NCBI RefSeq assembly: GCF_030536815.1
Contig: NZ_JAUNPE010000004.1
Coordinates: 13,097 to 51,828, forward strand
From: Kocuria sp.
GTDB taxonomy: Bacteria > Actinomycetota > Actinomycetes > Actinomycetales > Micrococcaceae
Reading direction: 5' to 3'
DNA length: 38,732 nucleotides
Shown here: positions 1-12,311 of the stretch, in pieces
How the letters are laid out: each line of letters begins with the position of its first letter
Numbering within the stretch: the first letter of the stretch is position 1
The notes under the pieces: model-generated
Told to the model about the DNA's origin: nothing
The model's database searches: none
What the model saw: only the letters and a program-made list of their open reading frames with translations
Made by a program: the position numbers and the translations under genes

Positions 1-34
1 CCCGCCCCGTCTCACCCCGTTTGGCTGCCCGACA

Positions 35-1087
35 TCAGCCGCCGTTGACGAGCTGGCTGGCTTCGTCCACGCTCAATGCCGCGGTGCCACCCCAGCCCGG
101 CTGGGATGCGTTCGGGCGGTGCCGATTCTGGTCCACGCGCGCGCCGGGCCCCGCAGCCGCATGCTGCACGAGTGCCCTGGCCACCTCGGCCTCGGAAGCC
201 CCCGGCTCGACCAGCGGCTCGGCCGTTGAGCGGCGTGTCGACCGGCCGCCGACGTCGTTGTGTCGCCGCGAGCGGTCGACGGTGCGTTCCGCCGGGGCCT
301 CCTCCGGCTCCGCGGGTGACGAGCCCGCGTCGGTCGCCCCCGCGGGACGTGTCGCTCCCGTGCTCTGCTCGTCCTCGTGTGCATTGTGGTCGCCGGTCCG
401 GTTGGTCGGTGCGAAGTCCCCGGCGTCCACGCCGGGTACGACGGCTCGCAGTTCGGCGAGTCCGATGGCGCCCAGGCGCAGCACAACGGGCACCTCACCG
501 GTGCAGTCGACAATGGTCGAGGGGAGCCCGCTGGGATTGTCCGCCTCGTGCTCGGCCGTGGGCCGGGCGCCGTCGTCGAGGTAGAGCGCCACACGGTCCC
601 GGAGCATCTCTTGGGCATCCTGGGCCGTGAGTGCCGCCGACATCCCGGTGAGGTTCGCCGAAGACACCGCCATGGGCCCCACGCGTTCGAGCAACTGGCG
701 AGCCACGCGGTCGTCGGGCACCCGCAGCGCCACCGTGCCGTGCGTTTCGCCCAGATCCCACCCCAGGGTCGGCTGGGCCCAGCACACGAGGGTGAGCGCG
801 CCGGGCCAGAAGGTTTCGGCGAGGGTCCGGGCGGCGCCGGAAATCTGGTCGGCGAGACCGGCCATGACACCGGGGTTCGCTATCAGTACGGGTGGTGGCA
901 TCTGGCGGGTGCGGCCCTTGGCGCCCAGGAGGGTTTGGACACCGATGGGGGAAAACGCGTCACACCCAATGCCGTACACGGTGTCCGTGGGCATGACGAT
1001 GCATTCACCGTCCGCCAAGACACGCGCCGCGTGATCGATCGCGGCGCTCATGCCGTCCTGGTCTGCGCACTTGTACGTTGCACTCAC
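35..1087 (-). CDS. tsaC: L-threonylcarbamoyladenylate synthase (TsaC/Sua5/YwlC family) with a C-terminal tail
   Basis: The YrdC/Sua5 family makes threonylcarbamoyl-AMP from threonine, bicarbonate and ATP, the first step of the t6A37 modification of ANN-decoding tRNAs. The protein is 350 aa. PTDTVYGIG (33-41), the KGR segment (57-59), GTVALRVPDD (about 117-126) and SSANLTG (142-148) are typical of the nucleotide and threonine site, and the catalytic domain ends near residue 215. Residues about 221-350 form a polar Ala/Glu/Arg/Thr-rich tail that is not part of the usual domain and looks disordered. The GTG start has a good AAGGAG six bases upstream, overlapping the prmC stop codon, so the gene is translated in series with prmC. 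The enzyme assignment is firm. The function of the tail is unknown. Confidence 0.93.
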   Translation of the reverse strand: MSATYKCADQDGMSAAIDHAARVLADGECIVMPTDTVYGIGCDAFSPIGVQTLLGAKGRTRQMPPPVLIANPGVMAGLADQISGAARTLAETFWPGALTLVCWAQPTLGWDLGETHGTVALRVPDDRVARQLLERVGPMAVSSANLTGMSAALTAQDAQEMLRDRVALYLDDGARPTAEHEADNPSGLPSTIVDCTGEVPVVLRLGAIGLAELRAVVPGVDAGDFAPTNRTGDHNAHEDEQSTGATRPAGATDAGSSPAEPEEAPAERTVDRSRRHNDVGGRSTRRSTAEPLVEPGASEAEVARALVQHAAAGPGARVDQNRHRPNASQPGWGGTAALSVDEASQLVNGG

Positions 1088-1097
1088 GAGCAGCTCC

Positions 1098-1997
1098 TTA
1101 GCTCAATGTCCGGTGCGGATCTGTGGGGTCATCGGCGGCCACCGCGGGGCGGCGCGCTCCCGTGGCGCGGGGCTTGCCCGCGAGATCACGATGCAAATGG
1201 ATCTCCATGAAACCGCGGGCCGCAAGTTCACGCTCCATGGCCTGCACCTGGGACTCCGCGTGTTCCATGAACACTGCGCCTCCGGGCCGGAGCAGCCGAA
1301 CGGCTGTGTCCATGGCCGCGCACGGCAATGCCATCCCGTGGCCCGCTCCCCCGTACAGAGCGGTGGGGGGATCGAAGTCCCGGACTTCCGGTGCGGCGGG
1401 GATCTCCTCGGGAGGGACGTAGGGCGGGTTGGTCACCACCACGCAGAACGTCCCGGCATTCTCAGGAGAGTAGTCACGGAAGTCGGCTTGCGTGAGGGTG
1501 ACCTTGGAACCGCGGAGGTTCTGCTGCGCCCAGGCGAATGCTTGGTCCTCCTTCTCGACCGCGGACACGCGCGTGGTGGGATCCTCGGTGGCTATGGCCA
1601 GCGCGATGGCGCCGGTGCCCGTTCCCAGATCCACGATGCGCGGGTGGGGCACACCGGCCTCGCGCCACAACCGGGCCTCGTCCAGACTCAGCTGGACCAG
1701 TAATTCGGTTTCCGGGCGGGGAACGAAAACTCCCGGCCCCACCGCCAGTTCGAGCTGCCGGAACGGGGCCTTGCCCGTCAAATGCTGCAGGGGAATGCGC
1801 GTGGCCCGCTGGGCCACCAGGTCACGGTAACCGGCGGGTTCGGCGGCCCCCAGAATGGCTTTGGCCTCGACCTCTCCCCTGCTCAGCCCCATGAGGTGTG
1901 CTGCCAGTAGCACGGCGTCCGTGTCGGGCGAGGCAACGCCCGCCTCCGCAAGCTCACCGCGCGCCCAGCGCAGTGCCTGGGCCAGGGTAGCTCCCAC
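1098..1997 (-). CDS. prmC: Release factor glutamine N5-methyltransferase PrmC (HemK)
   Basis: PrmC uses S-adenosylmethionine to methylate the glutamine of the GGQ motif in peptide chain release factors, which raises termination efficiency. The 299-aa protein has an N-terminal helical substrate-binding part containing QHLTGKAPF (71-79), a SAM-binding DLGTGTGA (123-130) and the catalytic NPPY (190-193), which holds the target glutamine amide. It starts with GTG six bases after the prfA stop codon; no strong Shine-Dalgarno is visible, so translational coupling to prfA is likely. The last 20 or so residues are polar and probably disordered. The place directly after its substrate gene prfA supports the call. 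Confidence 0.95.
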   Translation of the reverse strand: MGATLAQALRWARGELAEAGVASPDTDAVLLAAHLMGLSRGEVEAKAILGAAEPAGYRDLVAQRATRIPLQHLTGKAPFRQLELAVGPGVFVPRPETELLVQLSLDEARLWREAGVPHPRIVDLGTGTGAIALAIATEDPTTRVSAVEKEDQAFAWAQQNLRGSKVTLTQADFRDYSPENAGTFCVVVTNPPYVPPEEIPAAPEVRDFDPPTALYGGAGHGMALPCAAMDTAVRLLRPGGAVFMEHAESQVQAMERELAARGFMEIHLHRDLAGKPRATGARRPAVAADDPTDPHRTLS

Positions 1998-2003
1998 CGG
2001 AGG

Positions 2004-3098
2004 TCAGTCTCGCTTTCCGGCCGGGTCTTGACCGAGCTGTTCCAGCCGGGTCTTCTCGTCGAGCTCGATCGCGGAGTTCACGACCGGTTCGAGGGCGCCG
2101 TCCAGAACCTGGTCCAGGTTGTAGGACTTGTACCCCGTGCGGTGATCCGCAATCCGGTTCTCGGGGTAGTTGTAGGTGCGGATGCGTTCGGAACGGTCCA
2201 CGGTGCGCACCTGGGACTTCCGCACGGCGGCATTATCGGCATCGATCTGCTCTTGCTGATGCGCGAGGATACGTGCCCGCAGCACGCGCATTGCCGCTTC
2301 GCGGTTCTGCAGTTGAGACTTCTCGTTCTGCATGGCCACCACGATGCCCGTGGGAAGGTGAGTGATGCGCACAGCGGAGTCCGTGGTGTTCACGGACTGG
2401 CCACCGGGACCGGAGGACCGGTAGACATCGATCTTCAGGTCGTTCTGGCTGATCTCGATCTCGTCCGGCTCGTCGACCTCCGGGAACACCAACACGCCGG
2501 CGGCGGAGGTGTGCACGCGGCCCTGGGATTCCGTGGCGGGCACGCGCTGCACGCGATGCACGCCGCCTTCATATTTCAGCCGCGCCCAGGCCCCGTGTGC
2601 GGGATCGTTGGAGCTGGATTTCACCGCGAGCTGGACATCCTTGTAACCGCCCAACTCGGTGGGCGTGGAGGAGAGCACCTCGGTCTTGAACTTGAGTGAC
2701 TCCGCGTAACGCATGTACATGCGCAGCAGATCCCCGGCGAACAATGCGGACTCGTCCCCGCCTTCGCCGGCCTTGATCTCCAGGATCACGTTGCGCCCGT
2801 CATCCGGGTCCCTGGGGATCAGTTTGCGGCGCAGCGCTTCCTGCGCGGATTCCAATGCGGCCTCGAGCGGTTCGATTTCCGCCGCGAGTTCGGGATCCAT
2901 GCTGCCGAGCTCGCGGGTCGCCTCCAGATCCTCGGAAAGTTGTTCCACCCGTCGATGGGCTTCCACAATGCCGTTGAGTTCGGAGTACCGCCGGCCCAGC
3001 TTGCGGGCCTTACCCGCGTCTGCGTGCACGGCGGGATCCGCCAGTTCGCGCTGCAGCTGAGCGTGCTCATCCAGCAGCGGTTGAACGGGATCGGACAT
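2004..3098 (-). CDS. prfA: Peptide chain release factor 1 (RF1)
   Basis: RF1 recognises UAA and UAG in the ribosomal A site and triggers hydrolysis of the peptidyl-tRNA ester. The 364-aa length is normal. The GGQ catalytic loop lies at 232-234 within [16 protein letters not shown], and the codon-recognition PxT tripeptide appears as PAT (187-189) in [13 protein letters not shown], which marks RF1 and not RF2. The ATG start has AGGAG eight bases upstream. It sits 48 bases downstream of rho and is followed by prmC, whose product methylates the GGQ glutamine. Confidence 0.97.
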   Translation of the reverse strand: MSDPVQPLLDEHAQLQRELADPAVHADAGKARKLGRRYSELNGIVEAHRRVEQLSEDLEATRELGSMDPELAAEIEPLEAALESAQEALRRKLIPRDPDDGRNVILEIKAGEGGDESALFAGDLLRMYMRYAESLKFKTEVLSSTPTELGGYKDVQLAVKSSSNDPAHGAWARLKYEGGVHRVQRVPATESQGRVHTSAAGVLVFPEVDEPDEIEISQNDLKIDVYRSSGPGGQSVNTTDSAVRITHLPTGIVVAMQNEKSQLQNREAAMRVLRARILAHQQEQIDADNAAVRKSQVRTVDRSERIRTYNYPENRIADHRTGYKSYNLDQVLDGALEPVVNSAIELDEKTRLEQLGQDPAGKRD

Positions 3099-3146
3099 TG
3101 AAGGGTCTCCTATCGACGGGTGGAACGGGACAGCGAGGGCTTCTCG

Positions 3147-5255
<2,109 letters not shown>

Positions 5256-5553
5256 GAAGGTTCCTTCTGACTCGATGGGGGCCGTGGCGATGACATCGCG
5301 CACTGACCCGACGTTATTTTGTGGGCCACCAACTGCGGGCCACGTTGAATGCGCGCAGAGTGCGCGCCAGAAAATCAGCAATGAGGTCCTCTGATCCCTG
5401 TGATCCACCGGCCGCGGTCACATCACAGGGGTGACCTGGTCATCATGAAAAGGGATCGCACTGAGGTGACGCATTGAAACAACTGTGACGCTCGGTCACG
5501 ATTGTCGATTCGAATGCGGGACTCCGCTTGAACCGCGTGGGCGAACCCAGGGC
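5256..5553 (-). promoter_or_regulatory. rho upstream region with clustered GTGAC/GTCAC motifs and a GC hairpin
   Basis: This 298-bp gap between thrB and rho has no convincing gene. It holds several GTGAC or GTCAC copies within about 85 bases: GGTCAC (5416-5421) facing GTGACC (5431-5436), GGTGAC (5465-5470), and GTGAC (5485-5489) facing GTCAC (5495-5499). A GCGCGC-AGAGT-GCGCGC hairpin lies at 5351-5367. On the minus strand a -10-like TAACGT lies near 5310-5315. I infer that the rho promoter and an untranslated leader are here; the motifs may be operator sites. The transcription start is not defined by sequence alone. Confidence 0.4.
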
Positions 5554-6543
5554 CTATTGCGTGGATACGCCCACTTTAGCACCCTCGGCCGGTACGCGTA
5601 GCGCCATAACACGCCACGACACGTCCTCGCTGTTGTGGGTGTGCGCCGCGGAGTCCGGATCCGCGATGATGCGCTCGATCGCGGCAACCGCCCGCTCGGC
5701 GGCGTCGGCGCCGTTGGCCAGGGTGAGGACCGTGGGCCCGGCGCCGGAGATCACCGCGGCGAATCCGAGGTCGCGCAACTGTGTCATGAGTTCGAAACTC
5801 GGTCCCATGGCCTGGGCCCGGAATGGCTGGTGCAGCAAATCGAACGTGGCCGGGAGCAGGTACTCGGGGCGGTTGCTCATGGCCTCGACCAGCAACGCCG
5901 CGCGCCCGGCGGTCACCGCGGCGGTGCGGTGGGCCACCGTATCGGGCAGTAGGCCGCGGGCAAGAGAGGTGGCCACCTCGAAGTCCGGGATGGCGACGAC
6001 CGGGATGATGTCGCGGTGCACGCGCACGGGGACACTGACGTATGTTCCGTCCTGTTCGAAAGAGACGGTGAGACCCCCGTACAGAGTGGGTGCCACGTTG
6101 TCCGGGTGCCCTTCCAAGTGCGAGCACACCTGCAGTACGGCGTTCGGATCCAACCGCAGGTCCTTGGCGAGCAATGCGTTGGCGGCCAGTACGCCGGCCA
6201 CCACGGCGGACGCCGATGAGCCCATGCCGCGCCCGTGCGGGATCCGGTTGTGGGCCTCCAACCGCAGGCCCGGCAGGGAGCCGGCGCCGGCGGCGTCGAA
6301 AACCGCTTGCATCGCGCGGACCACCAGATGATCTGCGGTGTGGGGAACGTGTTCCGATCCCTCGCCCGAGAGCTCGAATTCGAGACCGGAATCGATGCGG
6401 GTGACCGTGAGCTCGTCGTAGTAGCCCAGAGCCAACCCGAGGGTGTCGAAACCGGGCCCCACGTTGCCCGTGGATCCGGGGACCCGCACCGAAACACTCG
6501 TGCCCGGCGCGGCTACGGCCTGTTCGTTCACGACGTCGGTCAC
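5554..6543 (-). CDS. thrB: Homoserine kinase
   Basis: Homoserine kinase phosphorylates homoserine with ATP, the fourth step from aspartate to threonine. The protein belongs to the GHMP kinase family: the ATP-binding loop GRGMGSSAS is at 104-112, and the N-terminal [20 protein letters not shown] (21-40) is diagnostic. The GTG start at 6543 overlaps the thrC stop by four bases (GTGA), giving 329 aa. The open frame continues upstream inside thrC, but that stretch is a shadow without family character. Its place after hom and thrC gives a complete homoserine-to-threonine block. Confidence 0.96.
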   Translation of the reverse strand: MTDVVNEQAVAAPGTSVSVRVPGSTGNVGPGFDTLGLALGYYDELTVTRIDSGLEFELSGEGSEHVPHTADHLVVRAMQAVFDAAGAGSLPGLRLEAHNRIPHGRGMGSSASAVVAGVLAANALLAKDLRLDPNAVLQVCSHLEGHPDNVAPTLYGGLTVSFEQDGTYVSVPVRVHRDIIPVVAIPDFEVATSLARGLLPDTVAHRTAAVTAGRAALLVEAMSNRPEYLLPATFDLLHQPFRAQAMGPSFELMTQLRDLGFAAVISGAGPTVLTLANGADAAERAVAAIERIIADPDSAAHTHNSEDVSWRVMALRVPAEGAKVGVSTQ

Positions 6544-7649
6544 TCCAACCCCAGCGCTGCGGCCACGGGGACCACGTCGAAGGGCACGCGCTTGGGTTCC
6601 ACGGCGCCGGCATCCTCGGCCTCGGCACCCTTGATGGCCCATTGCGGGTCTTTCAGTCCGTGGCCGGTCACGGTGATCACAATGGTCTTGCCGCTGGGCA
6701 CTTCGCCCGCGCGCTGCTTCTTGAGCACACCGGCGACCCCCGAGGCAGAGCCGGGCTCCACGAACACGCCCTCGCGTGAGGACAGCCACCGGTGGGCTTC
6801 GATGATTTGCTCGTCGGTCACGGAGTCGATCAGGCCACCGGATTCATCACGCGCGGCAATGGCGGTGTCCCAGGAGGCGGGGTTGCCGATCCGGATGGCG
6901 GTGGCAATCGTCTCGGGCTCGGTGACCGGGTGGCCCAGCACGAGCGGCGCGGCACCGGCGGCCTGGAAACCCCACATGGTGGGCGTGTGCGTGGACACGG
7001 GCGCCAACGTCTGGCCGGTGGTCGCCGGGGTCTCGGCGGCGTACTCCTTGTACCCCTTCCAGTACGCCGTGATGTTGCCCGCGTTACCCACCGGCAGAAC
7101 GTGGATGTCCGGGGCGTCCCCCAGGGTGTCCACCACCTCGAACGCCGCCGTTTTCTGGCCCTCGATGCGATAGGGATTGACCGAGTTCACCAGGAACACG
7201 GGGTAGGACTCGGAGAGTTTGCGAGCCACTTCCAGGCAGTTGTCGAAGTTGCCGTCGATCTGGATGATGTCGGCTCCGTGCGCCACGGCCTGGGACATCT
7301 TGCCCAGGGAGATCTTGCCCTCGGGAACGAGCACGGCGCAGCGCATGCCCGCTTGCTTGGCGTAGGCAGCGGCGGCGGCGGACGTGTTACCGGTCGAGGC
7401 GCACACCACAGCCTCCGCGCCCTCTTCCTTGGCCTTGGTGATGGCCATGGTCATGCCGCGGTCCTTGAAGGAACCGGTGGGGTTCATGCCCTCGAACTTG
7501 AGCCACACCGAGCTGCCGGTCAGTTCGGACAGGGCACGAGCCTGAATCAGCGGAGTGCCACCCTCACCCATGGTGATGACCTCGGTGGTCTCGGTGACCG
7601 GCAAGCGGTCCTTGTACTCGTTGATGACGCCCTGCCAGACGTGTGCCAT
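6540..7649 (-). CDS. thrC: Threonine synthase
   Basis: Threonine synthase converts O-phosphohomoserine to threonine with pyridoxal phosphate. The 369-aa length fits the compact actinobacterial form. [12 protein letters not shown] (54-65) contains the PLP lysine K62, and the phosphate-binding glycine-rich segment is seen around VLPVGNAGN. The ATG start has a strong GAGGAG seven bases upstream. Its stop codon overlaps the thrB start, so the two are translationally coupled. An 83-bp spacer with two perfect palindromes separates it from hom. Confidence 0.97.
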   Translation of the reverse strand: MAHVWQGVINEYKDRLPVTETTEVITMGEGGTPLIQARALSELTGSSVWLKFEGMNPTGSFKDRGMTMAITKAKEEGAEAVVCASTGNTSAAAAAYAKQAGMRCAVLVPEGKISLGKMSQAVAHGADIIQIDGNFDNCLEVARKLSESYPVFLVNSVNPYRIEGQKTAAFEVVDTLGDAPDIHVLPVGNAGNITAYWKGYKEYAAETPATTGQTLAPVSTHTPTMWGFQAAGAAPLVLGHPVTEPETIATAIRIGNPASWDTAIAARDESGGLIDSVTDEQIIEAHRWLSSREGVFVEPGSASGVAGVLKKQRAGEVPSGKTIVITVTGHGLKDPQWAIKGAEAEDAGAVEPKRVPFDVVPVAAALGLE

Positions 7650-7732
7650 ACCGGTTCTCCTCGACGCTGTGTGACGGTGGGTGTGGTTTACCCACCCATG
7701 GGTGTTCTTGACCGCCCCGCGGGGCGGTGGGC
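7650..7732. other. hom-thrC spacer with two perfect palindromes
   Basis: The spacer contains an 18-bp perfect palindrome, ACCGCCCCGCGGGGCGGT (7711-7728), directly after the hom stop codon, and a 12-bp palindrome, CACCCATGGGTG (7693-7704). On the minus strand no run of T follows the GC-rich one, so an intrinsic terminator is not well supported. It may be a partial terminator, an mRNA-stabilising hairpin or a protein site. The role is open. Confidence 0.35.
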
Positions 7733-9049
7733 TTATTCGCCGGTCTCCACGGGGATCACCGACAGCACCCCGGCCACCACGGGCAATTCGCGCAATGCGG
7801 CCACGGTGTCCATGAGATCACGGTGGCGCCCGGTGTGGGTGACCAGGTGCAGCACCGAAATGGCCTGGTCGTTGGGGTCTTCGGTCTGATGCATGGTGGA
7901 GATCGACACCCCGTGGTCCGCGAAGACCTGGGCGATCTGTGCCAGCACACCCAGGCGGTCCTTGACGGTCACGGTGATGGCCATGCGGGTGCTCACGTTG
8001 TCCATGGACACGGCGGGCAGCTTGGCGTGGTCGCTCAGCGGGATACCCTCGGCCCCGCGGGCGATCGCGCGTGCGGCCGAGACGAGGTCGCCCAGAACCG
8101 CCGACGCCGTGGGCTCGCCTCCTGCGCCCTGCCCGTAGAACATGAGCGAGCCGGCATTCTCGGCTTCGACAAACACAGCGTTGTACGCACCGCGCACTCC
8201 CCCGAGCACATGGCTGCGGGGAATCATCACGGGGTTCACCCGCAGGTTCACGCCCTCCTCGGTGCGTTCGCCCACGGACAGCAGCTTGATCACGTAGCCG
8301 GCCTCGGCGGCGGTGGCGACGTCCTCCGCGGTCACCGAGGTGATGCCCTGGCAATGGACATCATCCAGGGTGAAGGTCGAATGGAAGGCGAGGGAGGCGA
8401 GCACGGCGGCCTTGGCGGCGGCGTCGTGACCCTCCACATCGGCGGTGGGGTCGGCCTCGGCGTAACCCAACTCCTGGGCCTCGGCCAGGGCGTCGTCGAA
8501 CGCGGCACCCGTGGTGTCCATCTGGTCCAGGATGAAGTTGGTGGTGCCGTTCATGATGCCCAGGAAACGGGTGACGTGGTCCCCGGCGAGCGAATCACGC
8601 ATGGGGCGAACGATAGGGATGGCCCCGGCCACGGCGGCCTCGTAGGACAGCTGCGAGCCCGACGCCGCCGCGGCGTCGTGGAGCTCACGGCCGTGGGCCG
8701 CTATCAGCGCCTTGTTGCCGGTCACCACGGTGGTGCCGGCGTTGAGCGCGCGCAGAATCCGGGTGCGCGCGGGCTCGATGCCGCCGGTCAACTCCACCAC
8801 GATGTCCGCCGCGTCGATCACGGAGTCCGCATCCGTGGTGAGCAGCTCGCTCGGGATCTCGACGTCGCGCTTGGCGCTCACGTCGCGTACGGCCACGCCC
8901 ACGAGGTCGAGAATCACACCCGTGCGCATGGCCAGCTCGTCCTTTTCGGCGAGAAGAACGCGGGCCACCTGGGAACCCACGGTTCCGGCTCCCAGCAGGG
9001 CAACCTTCAAGTGGGGGCTCGCTTGGTGAGTTGTCGCTGAAGTAGTCAT
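7733..9049 (-). CDS. hom: Homoserine dehydrogenase
   Basis: The enzyme reduces aspartate semialdehyde to homoserine, the branch point to threonine and methionine. The 438-aa protein has the NAD(P)-binding GAGTVG (20-25), the substrate-domain segments [12 protein letters not shown] and [11 protein letters not shown], and a C-terminal ACT domain (about 355-435, starting [16 protein letters not shown]) that in this family carries threonine feedback control. The ATG at 9049 is preceded by AGGAG only two bases away, which is short, so the exact start is slightly uncertain. It lies 24 bases downstream of lysA. Confidence 0.96.
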   Translation of the reverse strand: MTTSATTHQASPHLKVALLGAGTVGSQVARVLLAEKDELAMRTGVILDLVGVAVRDVSAKRDVEIPSELLTTDADSVIDAADIVVELTGGIEPARTRILRALNAGTTVVTGNKALIAAHGRELHDAAAASGSQLSYEAAVAGAIPIVRPMRDSLAGDHVTRFLGIMNGTTNFILDQMDTTGAAFDDALAEAQELGYAEADPTADVEGHDAAAKAAVLASLAFHSTFTLDDVHCQGITSVTAEDVATAAEAGYVIKLLSVGERTEEGVNLRVNPVMIPRSHVLGGVRGAYNAVFVEAENAGSLMFYGQGAGGEPTASAVLGDLVSAARAIARGAEGIPLSDHAKLPAVSMDNVSTRMAITVTVKDRLGVLAQIAQVFADHGVSISTMHQTEDPNDQAISVLHLVTHTGRHRDLMDTVAALRELPVVAGVLSVIPVETGE

Positions 9050-9073
9050 GGCTCCTGTTATTCCTTGGGGGGC

Positions 9074-10513
9074 TTATTCGGCGCTCGCACCGGTGTCCCG
9101 GGCCAGCAAGTCGTTGACGGTTTCGGCTCGGATCAGCTCCTTGACCTGTCCCTGGGCGTCCACACTGATCATTCCGGGTCGGGTGAGCCAGTTGTAGTTG
9201 CTGGACAGCGCCCAGCAGTACGCGCCGGTCACGGGCACTACCAGCAGGTCACCGGCCGTGACGTCCGAGGGGAGGTAGACGTCACGCACCACGATGTCGC
9301 CGGATTCGCAGTGTTTACCGACCACGCGGCTGAGCACGGGATCCGCATCGGAGACGCGATTGGCGAGCACCGCCGTGTAATCGGCGTCGTAGAGCACGGG
9401 GCGGGCGTTGTCGCTCATGCCGCCGTCCACGGACACGTATCGCCGTTGCACACCGGGGCTGACGGTTACGGTCTTCACGGTGCCCACGGTGTAGACGGTG
9501 CAACCTGAAGGACCCGCAATGAAACGTCCGGGTTCGAAGGACAGGTGCGGGAGGGGCAACTCGGAGTTCTTCAGCAGGCCGGCCAGGTGCTCGGCGAGAT
9601 CCTCGGCAATGGACCGTGCGGTGCGCGGTTCGTCCGCGCTCGTGTAGGCCACGCCGTGACCGCCGCCCAGGTCCAGCTCGGGCAGCACCGTGGACCAGCG
9701 CTCGGCCACGGTCTGGCGCAAGGCCAGCACGCGTTCGGCGGCTTGGCCGAAACCCTCGGCCGCGAAGATCTGGGAACCGATGTGGCAATGCAGACCGCGT
9801 AGGTCCAGGTGTTCGCGCAGGGCCACGCACTGGGCGATGGCCTGCAACGCGGGCGAATCCTGGCCCTCGACCGAGGGGTTCAGCGACAGCCCAAACTTCT
9901 GGTCTTCGTGGGCGGTGGCAATGAATTCGTGGGTGGAGGCATGCACACCGGGCGTCACGCGCAACATGATGGGCGCGCGCACCGCCAGCTTCTGGGCAAG
10001 ATCGGCGACCAGTTGGATTTCCGGCAGGGAATCCACCACGATGCGCCCCACGCCGGTGTCCAGCGCGCGGGTGATCTCCGCGGCCGATTTGTTGTTGCCG
10101 TGCAATGCGATCTTGGCGGGGTCCACTCCGGCGCGCAGGGCCACCTCGAGTTCCCCACCGGATGCGGTGTCCACGTTGAGGCCCTCGTCCTGCGCCCACC
10201 GCGCCACGTGGGTGTTCAAAAGTGCCTTGGAGGCGTAGTAGACCTCGACATCAAGACCCATGGGTGTGAACGCGTTCTCGAAGGCCTCCCGGAAACCACG
10301 GGCCCGCGAACGGAAGGTGTCCTCGGAGACCACGTAGCTGGGTGAACCGTACTTCTGGGCAAGTTCGGCCACGGACACGCCGTCCACGGTGATGCAGCCT
10401 TGATCGTCCCGGGCGTACTGGCCGGTGAAGACCTTGGGATCCAGGGCAGCATTGTCCTCGGGCAGGGTCAACCAACCCGGGGCCAAGGGGTGCGCAGTGT
10501 CTGTTGAACTCAC
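9074..10513 (-). CDS. lysA: Diaminopimelate decarboxylase
   Basis: LysA decarboxylates meso-diaminopimelate to lysine using PLP. Key features are YYASKALLN (92-100) with the PLP lysine K96, the HGNNKS segment, HCHIGSQI, the phosphate-binding SFEPGRFIAG and the subunit-interface CESGD. I place the start at the GTG at 10513, five bases after the argS stop, giving 479 aa. A GTG at 10543 would add ten residues and overlap argS by 26 bases; the added residues look unconserved. The order argS-lysA-hom is common in actinobacteria. Confidence 0.95.
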   Translation of the reverse strand: MSSTDTAHPLAPGWLTLPEDNAALDPKVFTGQYARDDQGCITVDGVSVAELAQKYGSPSYVVSEDTFRSRARGFREAFENAFTPMGLDVEVYYASKALLNTHVARWAQDEGLNVDTASGGELEVALRAGVDPAKIALHGNNKSAAEITRALDTGVGRIVVDSLPEIQLVADLAQKLAVRAPIMLRVTPGVHASTHEFIATAHEDQKFGLSLNPSVEGQDSPALQAIAQCVALREHLDLRGLHCHIGSQIFAAEGFGQAAERVLALRQTVAERWSTVLPELDLGGGHGVAYTSADEPRTARSIAEDLAEHLAGLLKNSELPLPHLSFEPGRFIAGPSGCTVYTVGTVKTVTVSPGVQRRYVSVDGGMSDNARPVLYDADYTAVLANRVSDADPVLSRVVGKHCESGDIVVRDVYLPSDVTAGDLLVVPVTGAYCWALSSNYNWLTRPGMISVDAQGQVKELIRAETVNDLLARDTGASAE

Positions 10514-10517
10514 GAGA

Positions 10518-12188
10518 TCACATCCGTTCCGGCGCGCCGACACCCAGCAGGGTCAGGCCGTTGGCCAGGACCTGCTGCACCGCGTCATTGAGCCATAAGC
10601 GAGAGTTGTGTACCGGTTCGACCGGGCCGTCGCCCTGCGGTGCCACGCGGCACACGTCGTACCAGCGGTGGTAGGTGCCGGCCAGTAGTTCCACGTGGCG
10701 AGCCACGCGGTGCGGCTCACGCAGCTGCGCTGCCAGGGCCACCACGGAGGGGTACTGTCCCAGCGCGGCCAGCAGGTCCGCCTCGCGTGCGTGATCCAGC
10801 AGGGCGGCGTCGAACGTGCTCGTGCCGTCCTCGCTCGAACGACGGACCCCGGCGGCCTGGGCGTTGCGTTGCACCGCGCATGTCCGGGCGTGGGCGTACT
10901 GCACGTAGAAGACCGGGTTTTCATTGGAGCGCTTGGTCAGCACGTCCAGGTCAATGTCGATGTTGGAGTCCACCGAGTAGCGGGTCAGGGAGTAGCGTGC
11001 GGCGTCCACACCCACGACCTCCACGAGGTCCTCCATGGTCACCACGGTGCCGGCGCGCTTGGACATGCGCACCGCAACGCCCTCGCGGACCAGGTTGACC
11101 ATTTGACCGATCAGCACCTCAACGCGCTCCGGTGAATCCCCGAGGGCCGCCGCCACTGCCTTCAGACGCGCCACGTAGCCGTGGTGATCGGCACCCAGCA
11201 TGTAAATGCACAGGTCCGCTCCGCGGCCGCGCTTGTCCTTGAAGTAGGCGATGTCACCGGCGATGTAGGCGGCGTTGCCATCGGACTTAATGACCACCCG
11301 ATCCTTGTCGTCACCGTAATCGGTGGACCGCAACCACCAGGCGCCGTCCTGGAAGTACATGGCGTCCGAGTCCTTCAGCTGTTCCACCAGCTGCTCGACC
11401 TGCCCGCCTTCGAACAGGGAGTTCTCGTGGAAGAAAACATCGAAGTCCACACCGAACTCATGCAGCGAGGACTTGATTTCCTGGAACATCAGCTCCACCC
11501 CGGCCGCGCGGAAGACTTCCTGCGGATCCTCGGATTCGAGCGCATCCGGATGCTGCTCGAGCACTCGCTGAGCGATGTCCGCAATGTACTGCCCGCCGTA
11601 ACCGTCTTCGGGGGCGTTCTCATTGCGGGCACGGGCCAATAGGGAGCGGGCGAAACGGTCGATCTGGGCGCCGTGGTCGTTGAAGTAGTACTCGCGGGTT
11701 ACCGCAGCGCCCTGCGACTGCAGGATTCGGGCCAGTGAGTCGCCCACCGCGGCCCAGCGGGTGCCACCCAGGTGGATGGGCCCGGTGGGATTGGCGGACA
11801 CGAATTCCAGGTTGATGGCGGTGCCACCCAGGGTGTCGGAGGTGCCGTAGGACGCGCCCTGCTCGACAATCGACTGCGCGAGCTCGCCCGCCGCGGCGGC
11901 GTCGAGCGTGATGTTCAGGAAGCCGGGACCGGCGATGCCCACCGCGGCCACACCCGGAACGGCGCCCAGGCGCTCCACCAGGATCTCGGCGATCTCTCGG
12001 GGCTTGCGAGCGAACTTCTTGGACGCCTGCATGGCCACCGTGGTGGCCCAGTCCCCGTGCTCACGATTCTTGGGGCGTTCAACCTTCGCTTCGGGAAGCT
12101 CTGCACCGTCCACCAGGGTCAGATCACCGGCGGCTACGGCATCGTGCAGGCATGCGGATACGGCAGCGGAAAGTTCTTCAGGAGTCAC
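10518..12188 (-). CDS. argS: Arginyl-tRNA synthetase
   Basis: This class I synthetase charges tRNA-Arg. The HIGH-type signature appears as [10 protein letters not shown] (133-142), the KMSKS-type loop as RMSKRAG, and the C-terminal DALR anticodon-binding domain ends the 556-aa protein. The open frame extends to 12299, but the GTG at 12188 begins the recognisable N-terminal additional domain ([10 protein letters not shown]). A -10-like TACACT (12195-12200) stands six bases before that GTG and no Shine-Dalgarno is present, so a leaderless mRNA is likely. A tRNA-Arg gene lies divergently 124 bases away. Confidence 0.96.
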   Translation of the reverse strand: MTPEELSAAVSACLHDAVAAGDLTLVDGAELPEAKVERPKNREHGDWATTVAMQASKKFARKPREIAEILVERLGAVPGVAAVGIAGPGFLNITLDAAAAGELAQSIVEQGASYGTSDTLGGTAINLEFVSANPTGPIHLGGTRWAAVGDSLARILQSQGAAVTREYYFNDHGAQIDRFARSLLARARNENAPEDGYGGQYIADIAQRVLEQHPDALESEDPQEVFRAAGVELMFQEIKSSLHEFGVDFDVFFHENSLFEGGQVEQLVEQLKDSDAMYFQDGAWWLRSTDYGDDKDRVVIKSDGNAAYIAGDIAYFKDKRGRGADLCIYMLGADHHGYVARLKAVAAALGDSPERVEVLIGQMVNLVREGVAVRMSKRAGTVVTMEDLVEVVGVDAARYSLTRYSVDSNIDIDLDVLTKRSNENPVFYVQYAHARTCAVQRNAQAAGVRRSSEDGTSTFDAALLDHAREADLLAALGQYPSVVALAAQLREPHRVARHVELLAGTYHRWYDVCRVAPQGDGPVEPVHNSRLWLNDAVQQVLANGLTLLGVGAPERM

Positions 12189-12194
12189 CGGACC

Positions 12195-12262
12195 AGTGTA
12201 ACGGGACGAACGGCACCCACCGATTCGAGTCGATTCGCCTGCCGTGCCGAACCTGCTAATAT
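12195..12262. promoter_or_regulatory. Divergent promoter region of argS (minus) and tRNA-Arg (plus)
   Basis: On the minus strand TACACT (12195-12200) lies six bases from the argS GTG, the spacing expected for a leaderless transcript. On the plus strand TAATAT (12257-12262) is a good -10 box that would start RNA about 43 bases before the mature tRNA-Arg. Both -35 regions are weak, so these are -10-based predictions. Confidence 0.45.
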
Positions 12263-12311
12263 CGATCGAGTTGTTCGCGGTTCGACATTTGACCCGCATC
12301 AGACAGCCCCC

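Noticed and set aside
5484..5500. CRP site TGTGA-N7-TCACG upstream of rho
   Set aside because: The CRP consensus needs a six-base spacer and a TCACA right half. I kept only the broader motif cluster as a finding.
7711..7728. Intrinsic terminator after hom
   Set aside because: The palindrome is strong, but no T run follows on the minus strand, and the downstream genes thrC and thrB need transcription.
10514..10543. Upstream GTG start for lysA
   Set aside because: It would overlap argS by 26 bases and add ten residues without family character.
12289..12294. TTGACC as -35 of the tRNA-Arg gene
   Set aside because: No -10 box lies at the right distance before the tRNA 5' end. The TAATAT box further upstream fits better.
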